This document shows, piece by piece, positions 17,257 to 27,013 of a stretch of 64,000 nucleotides of DNA. The DNA is from an uncultured Pirellulaceae bacterium (GTDB lineage: Bacteria > Planctomycetota > Planctomycetia > Pirellulales > Pirellulaceae). The DNA is taken from positions 19,904-83,903 of the forward strand of contig CAJQQR010000114.1 in assembly GCA_905480545.1 (NCBI GenBank), written 5' to 3'. How positions within the stretch are numbered: the first letter of the stretch is position 1; each line of letters opens with the position of its first letter. The translations under genes were made by a program, and so were the position numbers. Below the pieces are notes generated by a model, which was not told the origin of the DNA, did not search any database, and saw only the letters and a program-made list of their open reading frames with translations.

Positions 17257-18564
17257 ATGCTAAAACAATTTGCCCCTTGCTCGACACTCTTGTTTTTTCT
17301 ATTCGTCAATCCCGTTTTTGCTGACACGATCATTCACGCCGGAAAGTTAATCGACGGTGCGGACGGCAAGGTTCACGAAAAGAAGTCGATCATCGTAAAA
17401 AGCGGCATGATTGTCGATGTTGTGAACGGCTACAAAAACGCAAACGATGGCGACTCGATCATTGACTTGACCGAACACACGGTGATGCCCGGTTTGATGG
17501 ACATGCACACGCACTTGATGATGCAGCATCATAAAAAAGTTTACTCCGATAAGTTTTTTCTAAATGACGCGGATTTTGCGCTTCGATCAACCGTTTATGC
17601 AAAACGGACTTTGATGGCGGGTTTTACGACGGTTCGTGACCTTGGCGACAATGGTGTAATTACCGTATCCCTTCGGAAGGCTATCGCAGCCGGACATATC
17701 ATTGGCCCGCGAATTTATACATCTGGAAAGTCGCTAGCCACAACTGGCGGGCATGCCGATCCCACCAATGGACAAAACGGTCGTTTTAGGGAAGATGCCG
17801 GCCCTGAATCAGGCGTGATCAACGGTGTGGACGATGCGCGTAAAGCGGTTCGCACGCGATACAAAAACGGCGCAAACTTGATCAAGCTAACGGCAACCGG
17901 TGGCGTTCTTAGCTTGGCAGCAAGTGGTCAAAACCCACAATTTAAAATGGATGAACTGAAAGCAATTGTTTCAACCGCAAAAGACTACAACATGACGGTT
18001 GCGGTTCATGCTCATGGGGCCGAAGGCATGAAACGCGCCGTGCTTGCCGGAGTTGACTCCATTGAACATGGGACGTTTATGACCGACGAAGTTATGGAAC
18101 TGATGAAGGAACGTGGCACATACATGATTCCAACGATTTCCGCAGGCGCTTGGGTGGCAAAAATGGCCAAGGAGGACGATTACTTCCCCGCAGTCGTTCG
18201 TCCAAAGGCGGCTGCGATCGGTCCAGTGATTCAGCGAACATTTGCAAAGGCCTACGTGAAGGGCGTGAGGATTGCGTTTGGGACCGATAGTGGCGTTTCA
18301 CCTCATGGTGAAAATGCCTACGAATTTGAACTGATGGTCGCAGCAGGAATGCCTCCCATGAAAGCGATTCAATCCGCGACCCTCGAGGCCTCAAAATTGC
18401 TAAAAATCAGCGATACCGTGGGTACATTGGAAACCGGAAAAATTGCCGACATCGTTGCCGTCAAAGGAAATCCGGTCGAGAACATCAAGCTGATGATGCA
18501 GGTCGATTTCGTAATGAAGGACGGAAAAGTCTTTAAATCGGACGGCAAACAAGTTGTTGAATAG
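17257..18564 (+). CDS. Secreted amidohydrolase (imidazolonepropionase/prolidase-like)
   Basis: A 435-residue metal-dependent amidohydrolase with a signal peptide ending in V-F-A. Metal ligands are in M-D-M-H-T-H, V-H-A-H-G, S-I-E-H-G and G-T-D-S-G-V, and the C-terminus has the usual A-S-K-L-L... G-x-L-E-x-G-K-I-A-D-I-V. Family members of this type include Xaa-Pro dipeptidases and imidazolonepropionase-like hydrolases. The frame opens at ATG 17221, but starting at ATG 17257 gives a clean leader, so I prefer it. Convergent with the hydroxypyruvate-isomerase-like gene. The substrate is not predictable. Confidence 0.85.
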   Translation: MLKQFAPCSTLLFFLFVNPVFADTIIHAGKLIDGADGKVHEKKSIIVKSGMIVDVVNGYKNANDGDSIIDLTEHTVMPGLMDMHTHLMMQHHKKVYSDKFFLNDADFALRSTVYAKRTLMAGFTTVRDLGDNGVITVSLRKAIAAGHIIGPRIYTSGKSLATTGGHADPTNGQNGRFREDAGPESGVINGVDDARKAVRTRYKNGANLIKLTATGGVLSLAASGQNPQFKMDELKAIVSTAKDYNMTVAVHAHGAEGMKRAVLAGVDSIEHGTFMTDEVMELMKERGTYMIPTISAGAWVAKMAKEDDYFPAVVRPKAAAIGPVIQRTFAKAYVKGVRIAFGTDSGVSPHGENAYEFELMVAAGMPPMKAIQSATLEASKLLKISDTVGTLETGKIADIVAVKGNPVENIKLMMQVDFVMKDGKVFKSDGKQVVE

Positions 18565-18626
18565 CGTATCGGTCAAATTCCGCGGCCGCAATTTTTCTTT
18601 CTGCGGCAAGGTGCAACCGATTCAGC

Positions 18627-19385
18627 TCAAAACCAAGTGGCAACTTCTTTTAATCCGATTTCAGCGTCTTGCTTTGGCCAATACTCCAGCCCAACAAAAC
18701 CGTCGTATTCTGATTCACGGATCACCCGAAAGATCTCTGGGTAGTTTATTTCACCAAGCGTTAACTCATGACGACCTGGATTTCCGGCCGCATGAAAATG
18801 GCCGATCTTGGAAAGATTGGACATGATATTCGGCAGCAAGTTGCCTTCGCTGATTTGCTGGTGGTAAATATCGAAGACAACTTTGACATGATCGCTGGCG
18901 ACTGCGTCGATAATTTCAAATGCTTCGTCACTGTGAATCAAGAAATATCCGGGATGGTCCACTTTCTCGTTTAGAGGCTCGATCACCAACGTGATATCGG
19001 CCGCTTTCAAAATCGGTGTGACCGCCGTCAAACCATCAACGATTGATTGATGCTGCTCTTTTCGCGAAATGCCTTGCCGGAAATCACCGACTTGGGAAAT
19101 CAATGTCTTACATCCAATTTTTTTAGCAGCAGCAACTGATTCAGAGACGCCTTGAACATATTCATCTCGCAAACTTTGATCGGTTAGCGAAATAAACTTC
19201 GTACAGCATGAAGCGATATCAAGTTCAAGTTTCGATTTAAGATCAACGATCTGCCCAAGATCTTTCTCCCACCAACACCAGAATTCGAATGCCTCAATTC
19301 CACAGCTCTTCACTTGAGTTAACGCCTTCTCAACATCAATGCCTTCAAACACTGCATCGAAACAGACAGACGGGCGTAGTGGCAT
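18627..19385 (-). CDS. Hydroxypyruvate isomerase-like TIM-barrel protein
   Basis: A 252-residue protein of the xylose-isomerase-like/AP endonuclease 2 TIM-barrel family. The metal-site segments I-E-P-L-N-E-K-V-D-H-P-G-Y, V-K-V-V-F-D-I-Y-H-Q-Q, I-G-H-F-H-A-A-G-N-P-G-R-H and F-V-G-L-E-Y match hydroxypyruvate isomerase (Hyi/OtnI-like). Those enzymes interconvert hydroxypyruvate with tartronate semialdehyde or isomerise related keto acids. It lies 42 bases after the sodium symporter gene on the same strand, so the pair probably serves uptake and processing of one carbon source. Confidence 0.82.
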   Translation of the reverse strand: MPLRPSVCFDAVFEGIDVEKALTQVKSCGIEAFEFWCWWEKDLGQIVDLKSKLELDIASCCTKFISLTDQSLRDEYVQGVSESVAAAKKIGCKTLISQVGDFRQGISRKEQHQSIVDGLTAVTPILKAADITLVIEPLNEKVDHPGYFLIHSDEAFEIIDAVASDHVKVVFDIYHQQISEGNLLPNIMSNLSKIGHFHAAGNPGRHELTLGEINYPEIFRVIRESEYDGFVGLEYWPKQDAEIGLKEVATWF

Positions 19386-19427
19386 AATTGGACTCTATTA
19401 TTTGTTGAAGGCAAAAAAAGCGGTTGG

Positions 19428-21065
19428 CTACGAAGCAAAAACAATGTAGATCAGCAGCGAAAGGGTAATCAACGCTCCCCCAACAATTTTCGCCGGTTTC
19501 CAAGGCGTCAAATCAACGACTTTTGCGTCTTTTTGAACAAAAGGCACATCTCGTTTCATGATTGTTTGCCCGAGGATGATCTGTAAGACGACCAGCAGCA
19601 CAAATACCGCACCCGCGTAATGGTATCCACTCTTGAAAGTCGATATCAGCCAGCCGGTCTTCTCGTCGCCACCTGCAAACATTCCAATTAGCATCAAAAC
19701 CAAACCGGTAACCACCGTAATAATCGCGGAAGTTCCATTCGCATTTCGATTGAAAAAACCAATCATGATAATCGCGAGGAGCGGGATGAAATATAGACTG
19801 TTAAACCCTTGAAACAAACCGAAAAGTCCCTTTTCGCGTCCGTAAAAAATGTTTGGCGCCATAACAACTGCGAAGATGGCAACTGCGATGCTACAAATTT
19901 GCCCAGCAAAAACCACCTGCTTCTGTGATGCTTCTGGGCGAACGTACTTTTTGTAGATGTCGAGTGAGAAAAGAGTTGCACATGAATTCAAGACGGAATT
20001 AAAAGTCGATAAAATCGACCCAACAATGACCGCAGCGAAAAAACCAGTTAGCGGCTTTGGAAGCACAAGATTAACGAGCGCGCCATATGCCTTGCCAGCG
20101 TCAACGTCACCTTCGCTCATAAGCGTTTGTTCAAACTCTACGCTGTTTGCCGCGATGTGAGCAGCAACAATCCCGGGTAACACCAAGACCAATGGTGCAA
20201 GAATTTTGAAAAATGAAGCGAGCAACACACCTTTTTGTCCCTCGGCCAGGTTCTTTGCCGCAAAAGTCCGCTGAATAATTTGCTGGTTTGTACACCAATA
20301 AAAAAAGTTGATTAAAAACACACCAGACAATAGCGTATGCCATGGAACATCTTCTCCAGCTACACCCAAAGAATTGAATGCATCAGAATCTCTTGCATTG
20401 ATATCCTTAAATGCTTCAACTAGTCCGACCTCTTGGCTGATGTACGAAACCGCAAAAATCGTGATCATCGAACTGCCGACCAATAACCCCGCGCCATTGA
20501 GCGTGTCCGACACAGCAACGGCTCTAAGGCCGCCGAAAATGGCGTAAGCACCACCCACAACCGCGATGAAGCTGATTACCGCCCAAATCAATTCATACTC
20601 ACCCATCCCGGTTGCATCGGTCAGTTGCAGCATCGCGATCAAGCCTTTTGCCGCCGTGTACAAAACAAATGGCAACAAAATTACACAGTATGCGATGATG
20701 AAAATGACACTCGTTAGTGCCCGCACGCGCCCGTCATAACGCTCCTCCATAAACTGCGGTATCGTCGTGATGCCCGACTTCAAATAGCGAGGCAAAAACA
20801 CCAACGCCAAGATCACCAAAGAGAAACCAGCAATAACTTCCCATGCCATCACCGAAAGCCCTTCGTTAAACGACCCAGCATTCAGTCCAACCAATTGCTC
20901 TGTGGAAAGGTTTGTAAGAAGCAATGACCCGGCAATAATAATTCCGGTTAAGCCTCGACCTGCAAGAAAAAAACCATCGTCGGTGTCGTTCTTTTTTCCT
21001 AGCGTTAACCACCATGTCAAAACAGCGACCAGCGCTGTAAAAAAAATAAAAGTTGCAAGAGTCAT
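19428..21065 (-). CDS. Sodium:solute symporter (SSS family)
   Basis: A 545-residue integral membrane transporter with about 14 hydrophobic segments. Features of the SSS family (SGLT/PutP fold) include a G-R-x-L-T segment after helix 1, the L-S-T-E-Q-L-V-G-L-N-A-G motif, A-V-I-V-G-S-I-L-S-T-F-N-S-V-L-N-S in the sodium-site helix, and Y-F-I-P-L-L-A-I-I-M. It should carry a sugar or organic acid with sodium across the inner membrane. The overall type is closest to sugar (SglT-like) members. It precedes the hydroxypyruvate-isomerase-like gene by 42 bases and follows xdhC by 106. Confidence 0.9.
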   Translation of the reverse strand: MTLATFIFFTALVAVLTWWLTLGKKNDTDDGFFLAGRGLTGIIIAGSLLLTNLSTEQLVGLNAGSFNEGLSVMAWEVIAGFSLVILALVFLPRYLKSGITTIPQFMEERYDGRVRALTSVIFIIAYCVILLPFVLYTAAKGLIAMLQLTDATGMGEYELIWAVISFIAVVGGAYAIFGGLRAVAVSDTLNGAGLLVGSSMITIFAVSYISQEVGLVEAFKDINARDSDAFNSLGVAGEDVPWHTLLSGVFLINFFYWCTNQQIIQRTFAAKNLAEGQKGVLLASFFKILAPLVLVLPGIVAAHIAANSVEFEQTLMSEGDVDAGKAYGALVNLVLPKPLTGFFAAVIVGSILSTFNSVLNSCATLFSLDIYKKYVRPEASQKQVVFAGQICSIAVAIFAVVMAPNIFYGREKGLFGLFQGFNSLYFIPLLAIIMIGFFNRNANGTSAIITVVTGLVLMLIGMFAGGDEKTGWLISTFKSGYHYAGAVFVLLVVLQIILGQTIMKRDVPFVQKDAKVVDLTPWKPAKIVGGALITLSLLIYIVFAS

Positions 21066-21171
21066 ACGGGTAAACGATTAAATGGGAAGCGAAATCAACG
21101 TGGCATGATAGCACATTTTTATTGAACAACTAATCCAGCCACAAATAAAGAAAAAGCAAAAGGAATCGCTG

Positions 21172-21993
21172 TTAGAATTCTTTCGTTTTGTGGTCAAAGA
21201 TGCCGACTTCGTCTCGGACTTTGAGCAACTGCGCCAGTACGCTGATCGCCACTTCGGCCGGCGTATTATTTCCAATCGGGAAGCCAATTGGGCAGAAGAC
21301 GGAATCGATTTTTTTGGAATCGATCTGCTTTTCAGACAATTCACGTCTGAGAACACTCGCTTTTTGTTTACTACCAATCACACCAATGTAGGGCGCCTTC
21401 CGCGTTGACAAAATTTCTGTCAGGACGGGCAAGTCGGCGGAGTGCCCTTTGCTCATCAGCACAAAAAATGTCCGTTCCGAAAATTCACCAACCAAATCAG
21501 CGGGGTTGGCTACACATCGTTTACGTAGCTTGGGATGATCATCCAGTTTAGCGATCCAATCGGACCGTGGATCAATGCAAGTCACCTTACAATTTAGCTT
21601 GGTCAACATCGGGATTAATGCTTGCGCGATATGCCCCGCACCAAACACCGCAATCGGCCAAACTGTTTGTCTATGAAATTCAAAGAATAGCTTTACTTCA
21701 CCACCACAAGTCATCCCAATGTCGGACTGCAGATTCCAGGTCACCAAGTCATTGGTGATCCCTTCGTCCCCCGACAGGATTCGCTGCGCGTAATCAATTG
21801 ATGCGCCCTCAATTTTTCCGCCGCCAATAGTTCCAGCAACGATTCCCTGATCTGTAACAATGGCTTTGGCACCAATGATTTGGGGGGCACTTCCACGAAT
21901 ATCTAACAAGGTAATCGACACAAACGACACTTCTTCGTCGAGCAATTCCTTTGTCACGCGAACGTGCTCCATGATATCATGCGTCATTTTCAA
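21172..21993 (-). CDS. XdhC-family molybdenum cofactor insertion protein
   Basis: A 273-residue XdhC/CoxI protein. The N-terminal XdhC/CoxI domain contains S-I-T-L-L-D-I-R-G-S-A-P and G-T-I-G-G-G-K-I-E, and the C-terminal Rossmann domain starts at V-F-G-A-G-H-I-A-Q-A. XdhC binds molybdenum cofactor, protects it and loads it into hydroxylases. The gene is divergent from a MocA/MobA-like nucleotidyltransferase (52 bases between starts) and lies near an IorA/IorB pair, so it probably matures that enzyme. ATG at 21993. Confidence 0.88.
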   Translation of the reverse strand: MKMTHDIMEHVRVTKELLDEEVSFVSITLLDIRGSAPQIIGAKAIVTDQGIVAGTIGGGKIEGASIDYAQRILSGDEGITNDLVTWNLQSDIGMTCGGEVKLFFEFHRQTVWPIAVFGAGHIAQALIPMLTKLNCKVTCIDPRSDWIAKLDDHPKLRKRCVANPADLVGEFSERTFFVLMSKGHSADLPVLTEILSTRKAPYIGVIGSKQKASVLRRELSEKQIDSKKIDSVFCPIGFPIGNNTPAEVAISVLAQLLKVRDEVGIFDHKTKEF

Positions 21994-22045
21994 TAACCCT
22001 GTACTTTAACAATTCATTTAGGGTGTTGTTCCGCGATCCGCCGAC

Positions 22046-22798
22046 ATGCCACTGCCCGGGGATTATGAGTCACGACAAATCGCAACGCCCAACGAGATCA
22101 CCCTAACATTAAGCATGGACAAAGCACCAGAACCAATTCACTCATCGACGGACCAAAAACGTAAATGTTACGCGATCATTCCGGCAGCAGGTAGAAGTCA
22201 TCGAATGGGTACGTCGAAATTGCTGTTACCCTGGCCATCACCAAAACGCCCCAATGGTTTGGTGATTGAACAGGTCATCGAAGCGTGGACGCGGAGCAAT
22301 GTTGCGAAAACAATAATTGTGATTCGAAAAAAGGACAAATCGGGAGTCATAGAGGCTTGTAAGAACCTGCCTGCTCACATCGTTTTCGCGGATGAACCAC
22401 CCGATATGAAGGCATCGATTCAAGCTGGCCTCAAATACATTATCAAGCATAAAAACCCCTCTCCGAATGATAGCTTTCTAATTGCGCCCGCCGATCTACC
22501 AACGTTATCCTCGCAATTGATAAACAGAGTTTTAGCGTTTGATCCAAACTTTTCGCAAATTGTGGTACCAATATTCGGTGGCAAAAGAGGGCATCCCGTG
22601 CTTTTTCCCTGGAGATTTTATAACGACGTATTTCGCTTGCCGATCGATGCTGGTGTCAATCAAATCCTGGAAAAGAACAAAGAATCCGCGATCGCTCTTC
22701 CCGTCGAAGAGCACCTACAAGACATTGACACGCCAAAAGAGTATCGGCGAGCGTTAAACGGATGGAAATCCAAAATCTCGAAAAATAATAGCACTTGA
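22046..22798 (+). CDS. MocA/MobA-like molybdopterin nucleotidyltransferase
   Basis: A 250-residue NTP-transferase. The nucleotide-binding segment I-I-P-A-A-G-R-S-H-R-M-G-T-S-K near residue 50 and the magnesium Asp in I-A-P-A-D-L-P-T-L are those of MocA-type CTP:molybdenum cofactor cytidylyltransferases. Such enzymes add CMP to give the MCD form of the cofactor used by xanthine-dehydrogenase-family hydroxylases. The start may be the ATG at 22046 or the one at 22115, which removes a 23-residue extension. It faces xdhC and precedes iorAB, a typical arrangement for a molybdenum hydroxylase module. Confidence 0.82.
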   Translation: MPLPGDYESRQIATPNEITLTLSMDKAPEPIHSSTDQKRKCYAIIPAAGRSHRMGTSKLLLPWPSPKRPNGLVIEQVIEAWTRSNVAKTIIVIRKKDKSGVIEACKNLPAHIVFADEPPDMKASIQAGLKYIIKHKNPSPNDSFLIAPADLPTLSSQLINRVLAFDPNFSQIVVPIFGGKRGHPVLFPWRFYNDVFRLPIDAGVNQILEKNKESAIALPVEEHLQDIDTPKEYRRALNGWKSKISKNNST

Positions 22799-23034
22799 AA
22801 TTTTAAAAGAAGACAAAGTACCGCGATGCAATCGAAATTCCGCCTTTAAATATGGAGGATCACTCTTTTTGAAATGGCGGCACGCACGGTGCTGATTTAA
22901 ATCGAGAGTTACATCCGCAGCATTGGACTAGATGTAGCCAAACTTTTCGGGATTGATCTATAATGACGCTCCGTGCGACGGTCGTCGCAATTCAAAATTT
23001 GACTGCATCAAAATCCATGCATAGGTATTCCGTC

Positions 23035-23493
23035 ATGGCAACCATCAATGTCAACGGCAAGGTTCTCGAATTGAAGGACGTGCCCGACTCAACACCACTT
23101 CTTTGGGTCCTTCGCGATCATCTCGGTTTGACCGGCACCAAATATGGTTGCGGCGTTTCCGAGTGTGGAGCGTGCACCGTTCATGTTGACGGTGAAGCGA
23201 TCCAGTCTTGCATCACCGAAGTCGGCGACATCGGCGAAGCAAACGTTGTCACCATCGAAGGACTTTCCGAAGACGGATCACATCCGGTTCAGAAAGCATG
23301 GGCGGAGCATAACGTTCCGCAATGTGGCTACTGCCAGGTTGGGCAAATGATGACCGCTGCAGCATTGCTCAAAGAAAACAACGACCCATCGGACGAAGAA
23401 ATCGAAGAAGGCATGTGGAATATTTGTCGCTGTGGGACTTATCCTCGGATTCGTGAAGCCGTCAAAGCGGCTGCAAAGGAGATGAAGAAATGA
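23035..23493 (+). CDS. (2Fe-2S) small subunit of a molybdenum hydroxylase (IorA-like)
   Basis: A 152-residue iron-sulfur protein, the usual length for IorA-type subunits. The plant-type cluster is in [14 protein letters not shown] and the second cluster in [10 protein letters not shown] with [10 protein letters not shown]. It carries electrons from the molybdenum site to an external acceptor. The frame is open from 22963, but M-A-T-I-N-V-N-G at 23035 is the natural start. Its stop overlaps the large subunit start by four bases (ATGA), so the two are translationally coupled. Confidence 0.92.
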   Translation: MATINVNGKVLELKDVPDSTPLLWVLRDHLGLTGTKYGCGVSECGACTVHVDGEAIQSCITEVGDIGEANVVTIEGLSEDGSHPVQKAWAEHNVPQCGYCQVGQMMTAAALLKENNDPSDEEIEEGMWNICRCGTYPRIREAVKAAAKEMKK

Positions 23494-25850
23494 GTAACTC
23501 ACTTCGCGAATTAATTGACCAGAGCCGTAAAGCAACCGAAATTATTGCCGACGAATCCAACCAAAGTACCCCTAATTTTTCCAGACGAAATTTTCTTGCG
23601 GGCGTTTCAACTGGCTCACTCGTATTGATGGGAAAAGTTGCCAGCGGACGCAATTCGTCCGAATCCAATTTGGCATTAGCCAATCCTAGTAAAGTCAGCG
23701 CAGCGTCTTTTGCGCCTGACTTGTTTGTTTCAATCGATTCCGACGGAACCGTCAATGCGTTAGTACACCGATCCGAAATGGGAACCGGAATTCGCACCAG
23801 TCTTCCGAGAGTGCTTGCCGATGAATTGGAGGTCGATTGGGAAAGGGTCAAAATCCATCAGGCAAAAGGTGACAAAAAACTCGGTGATCAGAATACTGAT
23901 GGATCGAATAGCATTCGTTTCTTCTTTAAGACCATGCGAATTGCCGGCGCTACCGCGCGAACCATGCTTGAAAAAGCGGCCGCAATCAAATGGAGCGTAG
24001 ATGCAGCAACATGTTACGCTGAAAACCACCAGATCAAACACATGGGCTCGAACAAGTCCATAGATTTTGGCGAACTGGTTGAAACGGCGAAGTCACTTGA
24101 TGTACCAACACCTGATTCACTTAAACTAAAACCTCGCTCGAAATGGAAGTTCATTGGCAAGGACGCGCCGATCACTGACATGAAGGAAATTCTTACTGGA
24201 AAAGCGGTTTTCGGTATCGATGCGCGAATGGAAAATCAACTGTTCGCCGTGATTGCTCGCCCGCCAGTCGTCGGAGGAACGGTTAAGTCGTTCGATGCTA
24301 CGCAGGCAAAAACAATCCCCGGCGTTGTGGAGGTCATTGAGTTACCACGATTCAAAGGCGCACCCATGTTCCAGCAACTTGGTGGAGTCGCAGTTTGTGC
24401 CAATAGCACATGGGCTGCTTGGCAAGGGCGCGACGCATTGGAAATCGAGTGGGAAGCGGGTGAAAACGAAACTTATAATTCGAAAGAGTTTGCCAAAGAA
24501 CTGAAAGCAACCGTCAATAAACCCGGGGTTGCAATGCGCTCCGAGGGCGATGCAAAATCAGTGATCAAAAACGCAAGGAAAGTAATTTCTGCGGACTATT
24601 CCGTTCCGCACTTGTCACACGCCCCGATGGAACCAACATGCGCCGTTGCTGACGTCAAAACAGATGCCGTTGGCAGAGTTACATCGTGCCATGTTCTCGC
24701 CGCAACACAAAATCCGCAGGCCGTTCAGCAAGCGGTCGGGCCAGCGATGGGCGTGCCAAACGATGATGTACTTGTCAACGTCACCTTGCTTGGATCGGGA
24801 TTTGGTCGAAAGAGCAAGCCCGACTATTGCGTTGAAGCCGCGTTGTTGTCTCGACAATTGAAACGACCGGTGCACGTGACATGGACTCGCGAAGACGATA
24901 TCAAACACGATTATTATCATGCGATCTCGGCCATTCATTGTGAGGCATCGGTCGACGATACCGGCAAACCAACCGCTTGGCTGCAACGGGTAGCCTACCC
25001 ATCAATCGGTTCAACGTTTGCCTTAGGTTCTGACACACCTGCATCATGGGAAGCCGAAATGGGGCACACAGATTTGCCGTATTCCGTTCCTAACCTCCAG
25101 CTGGAAGTTGGCAAGGCGAAATCGCACGTGCGAACAGGGTGGCTTCGAGCCGTTTGCCATATCCAACAAAACTTTGCCGTTGCTTCGTTTGCGGATGAGC
25201 TCGCCGTTGCAGCGGGACGAGACCAGCTTGAGTTTCTTCTCGATCTACTGGGTAAAGATCGCAAGATTGATCTTAAAGCAGCAAAGCTCGCCAATCGAGG
25301 AGCGTCACCAATCGAGCACCCTTACGATATTGAACGACTGAAGAATGTTCTTCGCCGTGTCGCAAACAACTCCAACTGGGTTGATCGGAAAAGTTTGCCG
25401 AAAGGGCAGGGGATGGGCATTGCGTGTTGCAGATCGTTCCTTGGCTACACCGGTCACGTTATCCAAGTTGATGTCAAAAAAGATGGCAAGTTAGACATTT
25501 CCAAAGTTTGGTGTTCGATCGATTCAGGTACCATTGTTTCGCCCGACCGAGTGCACTCTCAGGTCGAAGGGGCGGCGATCATGGGAACTTCTCAAGCACG
25601 GTACGGAGAAATCACATTTAAAAACGGACGGGCCGTTCAATCAAATTATGACGACTACAAAGTCGCCCGAATGAGCGATTCACCAAAAGAAATTTTTGTC
25701 GATGTTGTGGAAAGCAGTGCCGCTCCTGCAGGTGTCGGGGAAACCGGCATCGGTTCATTCGCACCAGCGCTTTGCAACGCAATCTATGCTGCAATCGGAA
25801 AGCGTTTTCGGGATTTGCCGCTGAAAAACCATGATCTGTCATGGTCCTAG
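23490..25850 (+). CDS. Molybdopterin-binding large subunit (IorB-like isoquinoline 1-oxidoreductase type)
   Basis: A 786-residue subunit of the xanthine dehydrogenase family, IorB branch (two fused molybdopterin-binding halves, no FAD domain). A twin-arginine leader S-R-R-N-F-L-A-G-V starts near residue 30, so the folded complex with the small subunit is probably exported. Conserved cofactor segments include G-S-G-F-G-R-K and the late [10 protein letters not shown] with the active-site Glu. Known IorAB oxidises isoquinoline; family members also oxidise aldehydes and other N-heterocycles, so the substrate is open. XdhC and a cytidylyltransferase-like gene are adjacent. Confidence 0.9.
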   Translation: MSNSLRELIDQSRKATEIIADESNQSTPNFSRRNFLAGVSTGSLVLMGKVASGRNSSESNLALANPSKVSAASFAPDLFVSIDSDGTVNALVHRSEMGTGIRTSLPRVLADELEVDWERVKIHQAKGDKKLGDQNTDGSNSIRFFFKTMRIAGATARTMLEKAAAIKWSVDAATCYAENHQIKHMGSNKSIDFGELVETAKSLDVPTPDSLKLKPRSKWKFIGKDAPITDMKEILTGKAVFGIDARMENQLFAVIARPPVVGGTVKSFDATQAKTIPGVVEVIELPRFKGAPMFQQLGGVAVCANSTWAAWQGRDALEIEWEAGENETYNSKEFAKELKATVNKPGVAMRSEGDAKSVIKNARKVISADYSVPHLSHAPMEPTCAVADVKTDAVGRVTSCHVLAATQNPQAVQQAVGPAMGVPNDDVLVNVTLLGSGFGRKSKPDYCVEAALLSRQLKRPVHVTWTREDDIKHDYYHAISAIHCEASVDDTGKPTAWLQRVAYPSIGSTFALGSDTPASWEAEMGHTDLPYSVPNLQLEVGKAKSHVRTGWLRAVCHIQQNFAVASFADELAVAAGRDQLEFLLDLLGKDRKIDLKAAKLANRGASPIEHPYDIERLKNVLRRVANNSNWVDRKSLPKGQGMGIACCRSFLGYTGHVIQVDVKKDGKLDISKVWCSIDSGTIVSPDRVHSQVEGAAIMGTSQARYGEITFKNGRAVQSNYDDYKVARMSDSPKEIFVDVVESSAAPAGVGETGIGSFAPALCNAIYAAIGKRFRDLPLKNHDLSWS

Positions 25851-26352
25851 ATTGCCCATCCCTTGCAGAACCTCACAACTATCGGACCAGATCTCGAAAC
25901 ATCTGGTCCAATCACGCCAATCTCCTGCGTCGTTGGTGCGATTCTTCGAAACAAAGCCCTCAATATTTCGCAACCACTCCGGCGCCACCTGATTTCCATT
26001 GGTAAGTTCATCTGCGTAGCAGCGGCTTTCCAAATCCGACAGGTGCGAAAATCCAGTTTCTCAAGAAGCGCAACCCGTTGGGACGCAGCTCTGAAGTTCT
26101 ATTTTCCATACGGAAACAGTCAAACAAACACTTTTCATTGCAAATGCAGACGGAGCAAAGTTGTCGAACATTCCTCCATCACCGCCGTTGCATCTGGTCA
26201 GCGAAAATAACGTAGGGTCATTAAACATCGTTACCAGGCAATTTCGGACATGTGATGAAGTCGCGATTAAATTGAACGTCGACTATATTGATCTTATGGA
26301 CAAATCTTTATGACTTGCCACCGCATTCTATCGCACTCTCCAGGGCCAAACG
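25851..26352. other. Intergenic region after iorB
   Basis: About 500 bases with no recognisable gene. Short frames exist on both strands, including a 64-codon minus-strand frame at 25839-26033, but I see no family. A perfect 9-base inverted repeat lies at 25884-25909 (listed separately). The rest holds nothing I can name; it could include the promoter for the small membrane protein. Confidence 0.5.
25884..25909 (+). terminator. Candidate transcription terminator after iorB
   Basis: GGACCAGAT (25884-25892) and ATCTGGTCC (25901-25909) form a perfect 9-base stem with an 8-base loop, 33 bases after the iorB stop. No T-run follows, so intrinsic termination is uncertain; it could instead be an mRNA-stabilising hairpin. 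Confidence 0.45.
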
Positions 26353-26802
26353 ATGAACAACAATCCATCCACGTCTATACCTGTTTGGTTTCGCCTAGTT
26401 GCTGGCGCGGCAATTTTGTGGAACTTGATGGGCTGCGCTATATTTTTAAGTGATGTATTCGCCCTGGAATCGAACATTCAAACCTGGACCGAACCTCAAA
26501 AAGAATGGGCAAGATCAACGCCAAAATGGATCTATTTTTTATTCGCGATTTCCGTGAGCAGTGGCGTTGCGGGAAGCATCTTTCTCCTTTTGCGTCAGCC
26601 CTTATCGATAACTTTGTTGGCAGTTAGCTTCGCCACTGTGCTGGTACAGATGACCTATACCATGCTGATCGCTGGAGGCCTTAAAGTGATGGGGCCTTCC
26701 GGTGCGGTAATGCCGACGATCGTCGTCTTATTGGGACTGACATGGCTGTTGTTTTCTTTGTTTTCAAAACGAAACAATTGGCTTCACTCCAAAACCGAAT
26801 AA
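26353..26802 (+). CDS. Small membrane protein of unknown function (four helices)
   Basis: A 149-residue protein with four hydrophobic segments at about 12-32, 57-79, 83-105 and 115-137, joined by short polar loops. The first loop contains W-T-E-P-Q-K-E-W-A-R-S-T-P-K-W. I do not recognise an established function; small four-helix proteins with this W-N-L-M-G start are seen as conserved hypotheticals in marine bacteria. It stands alone, with long gaps on both sides. Confidence 0.65.
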   Translation: MNNNPSTSIPVWFRLVAGAAILWNLMGCAIFLSDVFALESNIQTWTEPQKEWARSTPKWIYFLFAISVSSGVAGSIFLLLRQPLSITLLAVSFATVLVQMTYTMLIAGGLKVMGPSGAVMPTIVVLLGLTWLLFSLFSKRNNWLHSKTE

Positions 26803-27013
26803 CCATAACGTCATGTTTTCGCGTGATCAGCACTGGATGGATTGCTCGAAAATCAGAAAACTCGGATTGGGTGCAAAGCAATGCAAACTCAATCAATTCA
26901 ACCTTACCGACCAAGCCAGCGACAAGCTTCGAATTAAAAACACTGCCCTTACATTGAGATGGATTTAAATTCCACCGTTATACGGAGCAATGGAACACCA
27001 ATAATTATTGATC

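Noticed and set aside
25839..26033. Minus-strand 64-codon frame after iorB
   Set aside because: Overlaps the hairpin and the iorB stop, and the flanking sequence on the same strand has stops in every frame without a family match.
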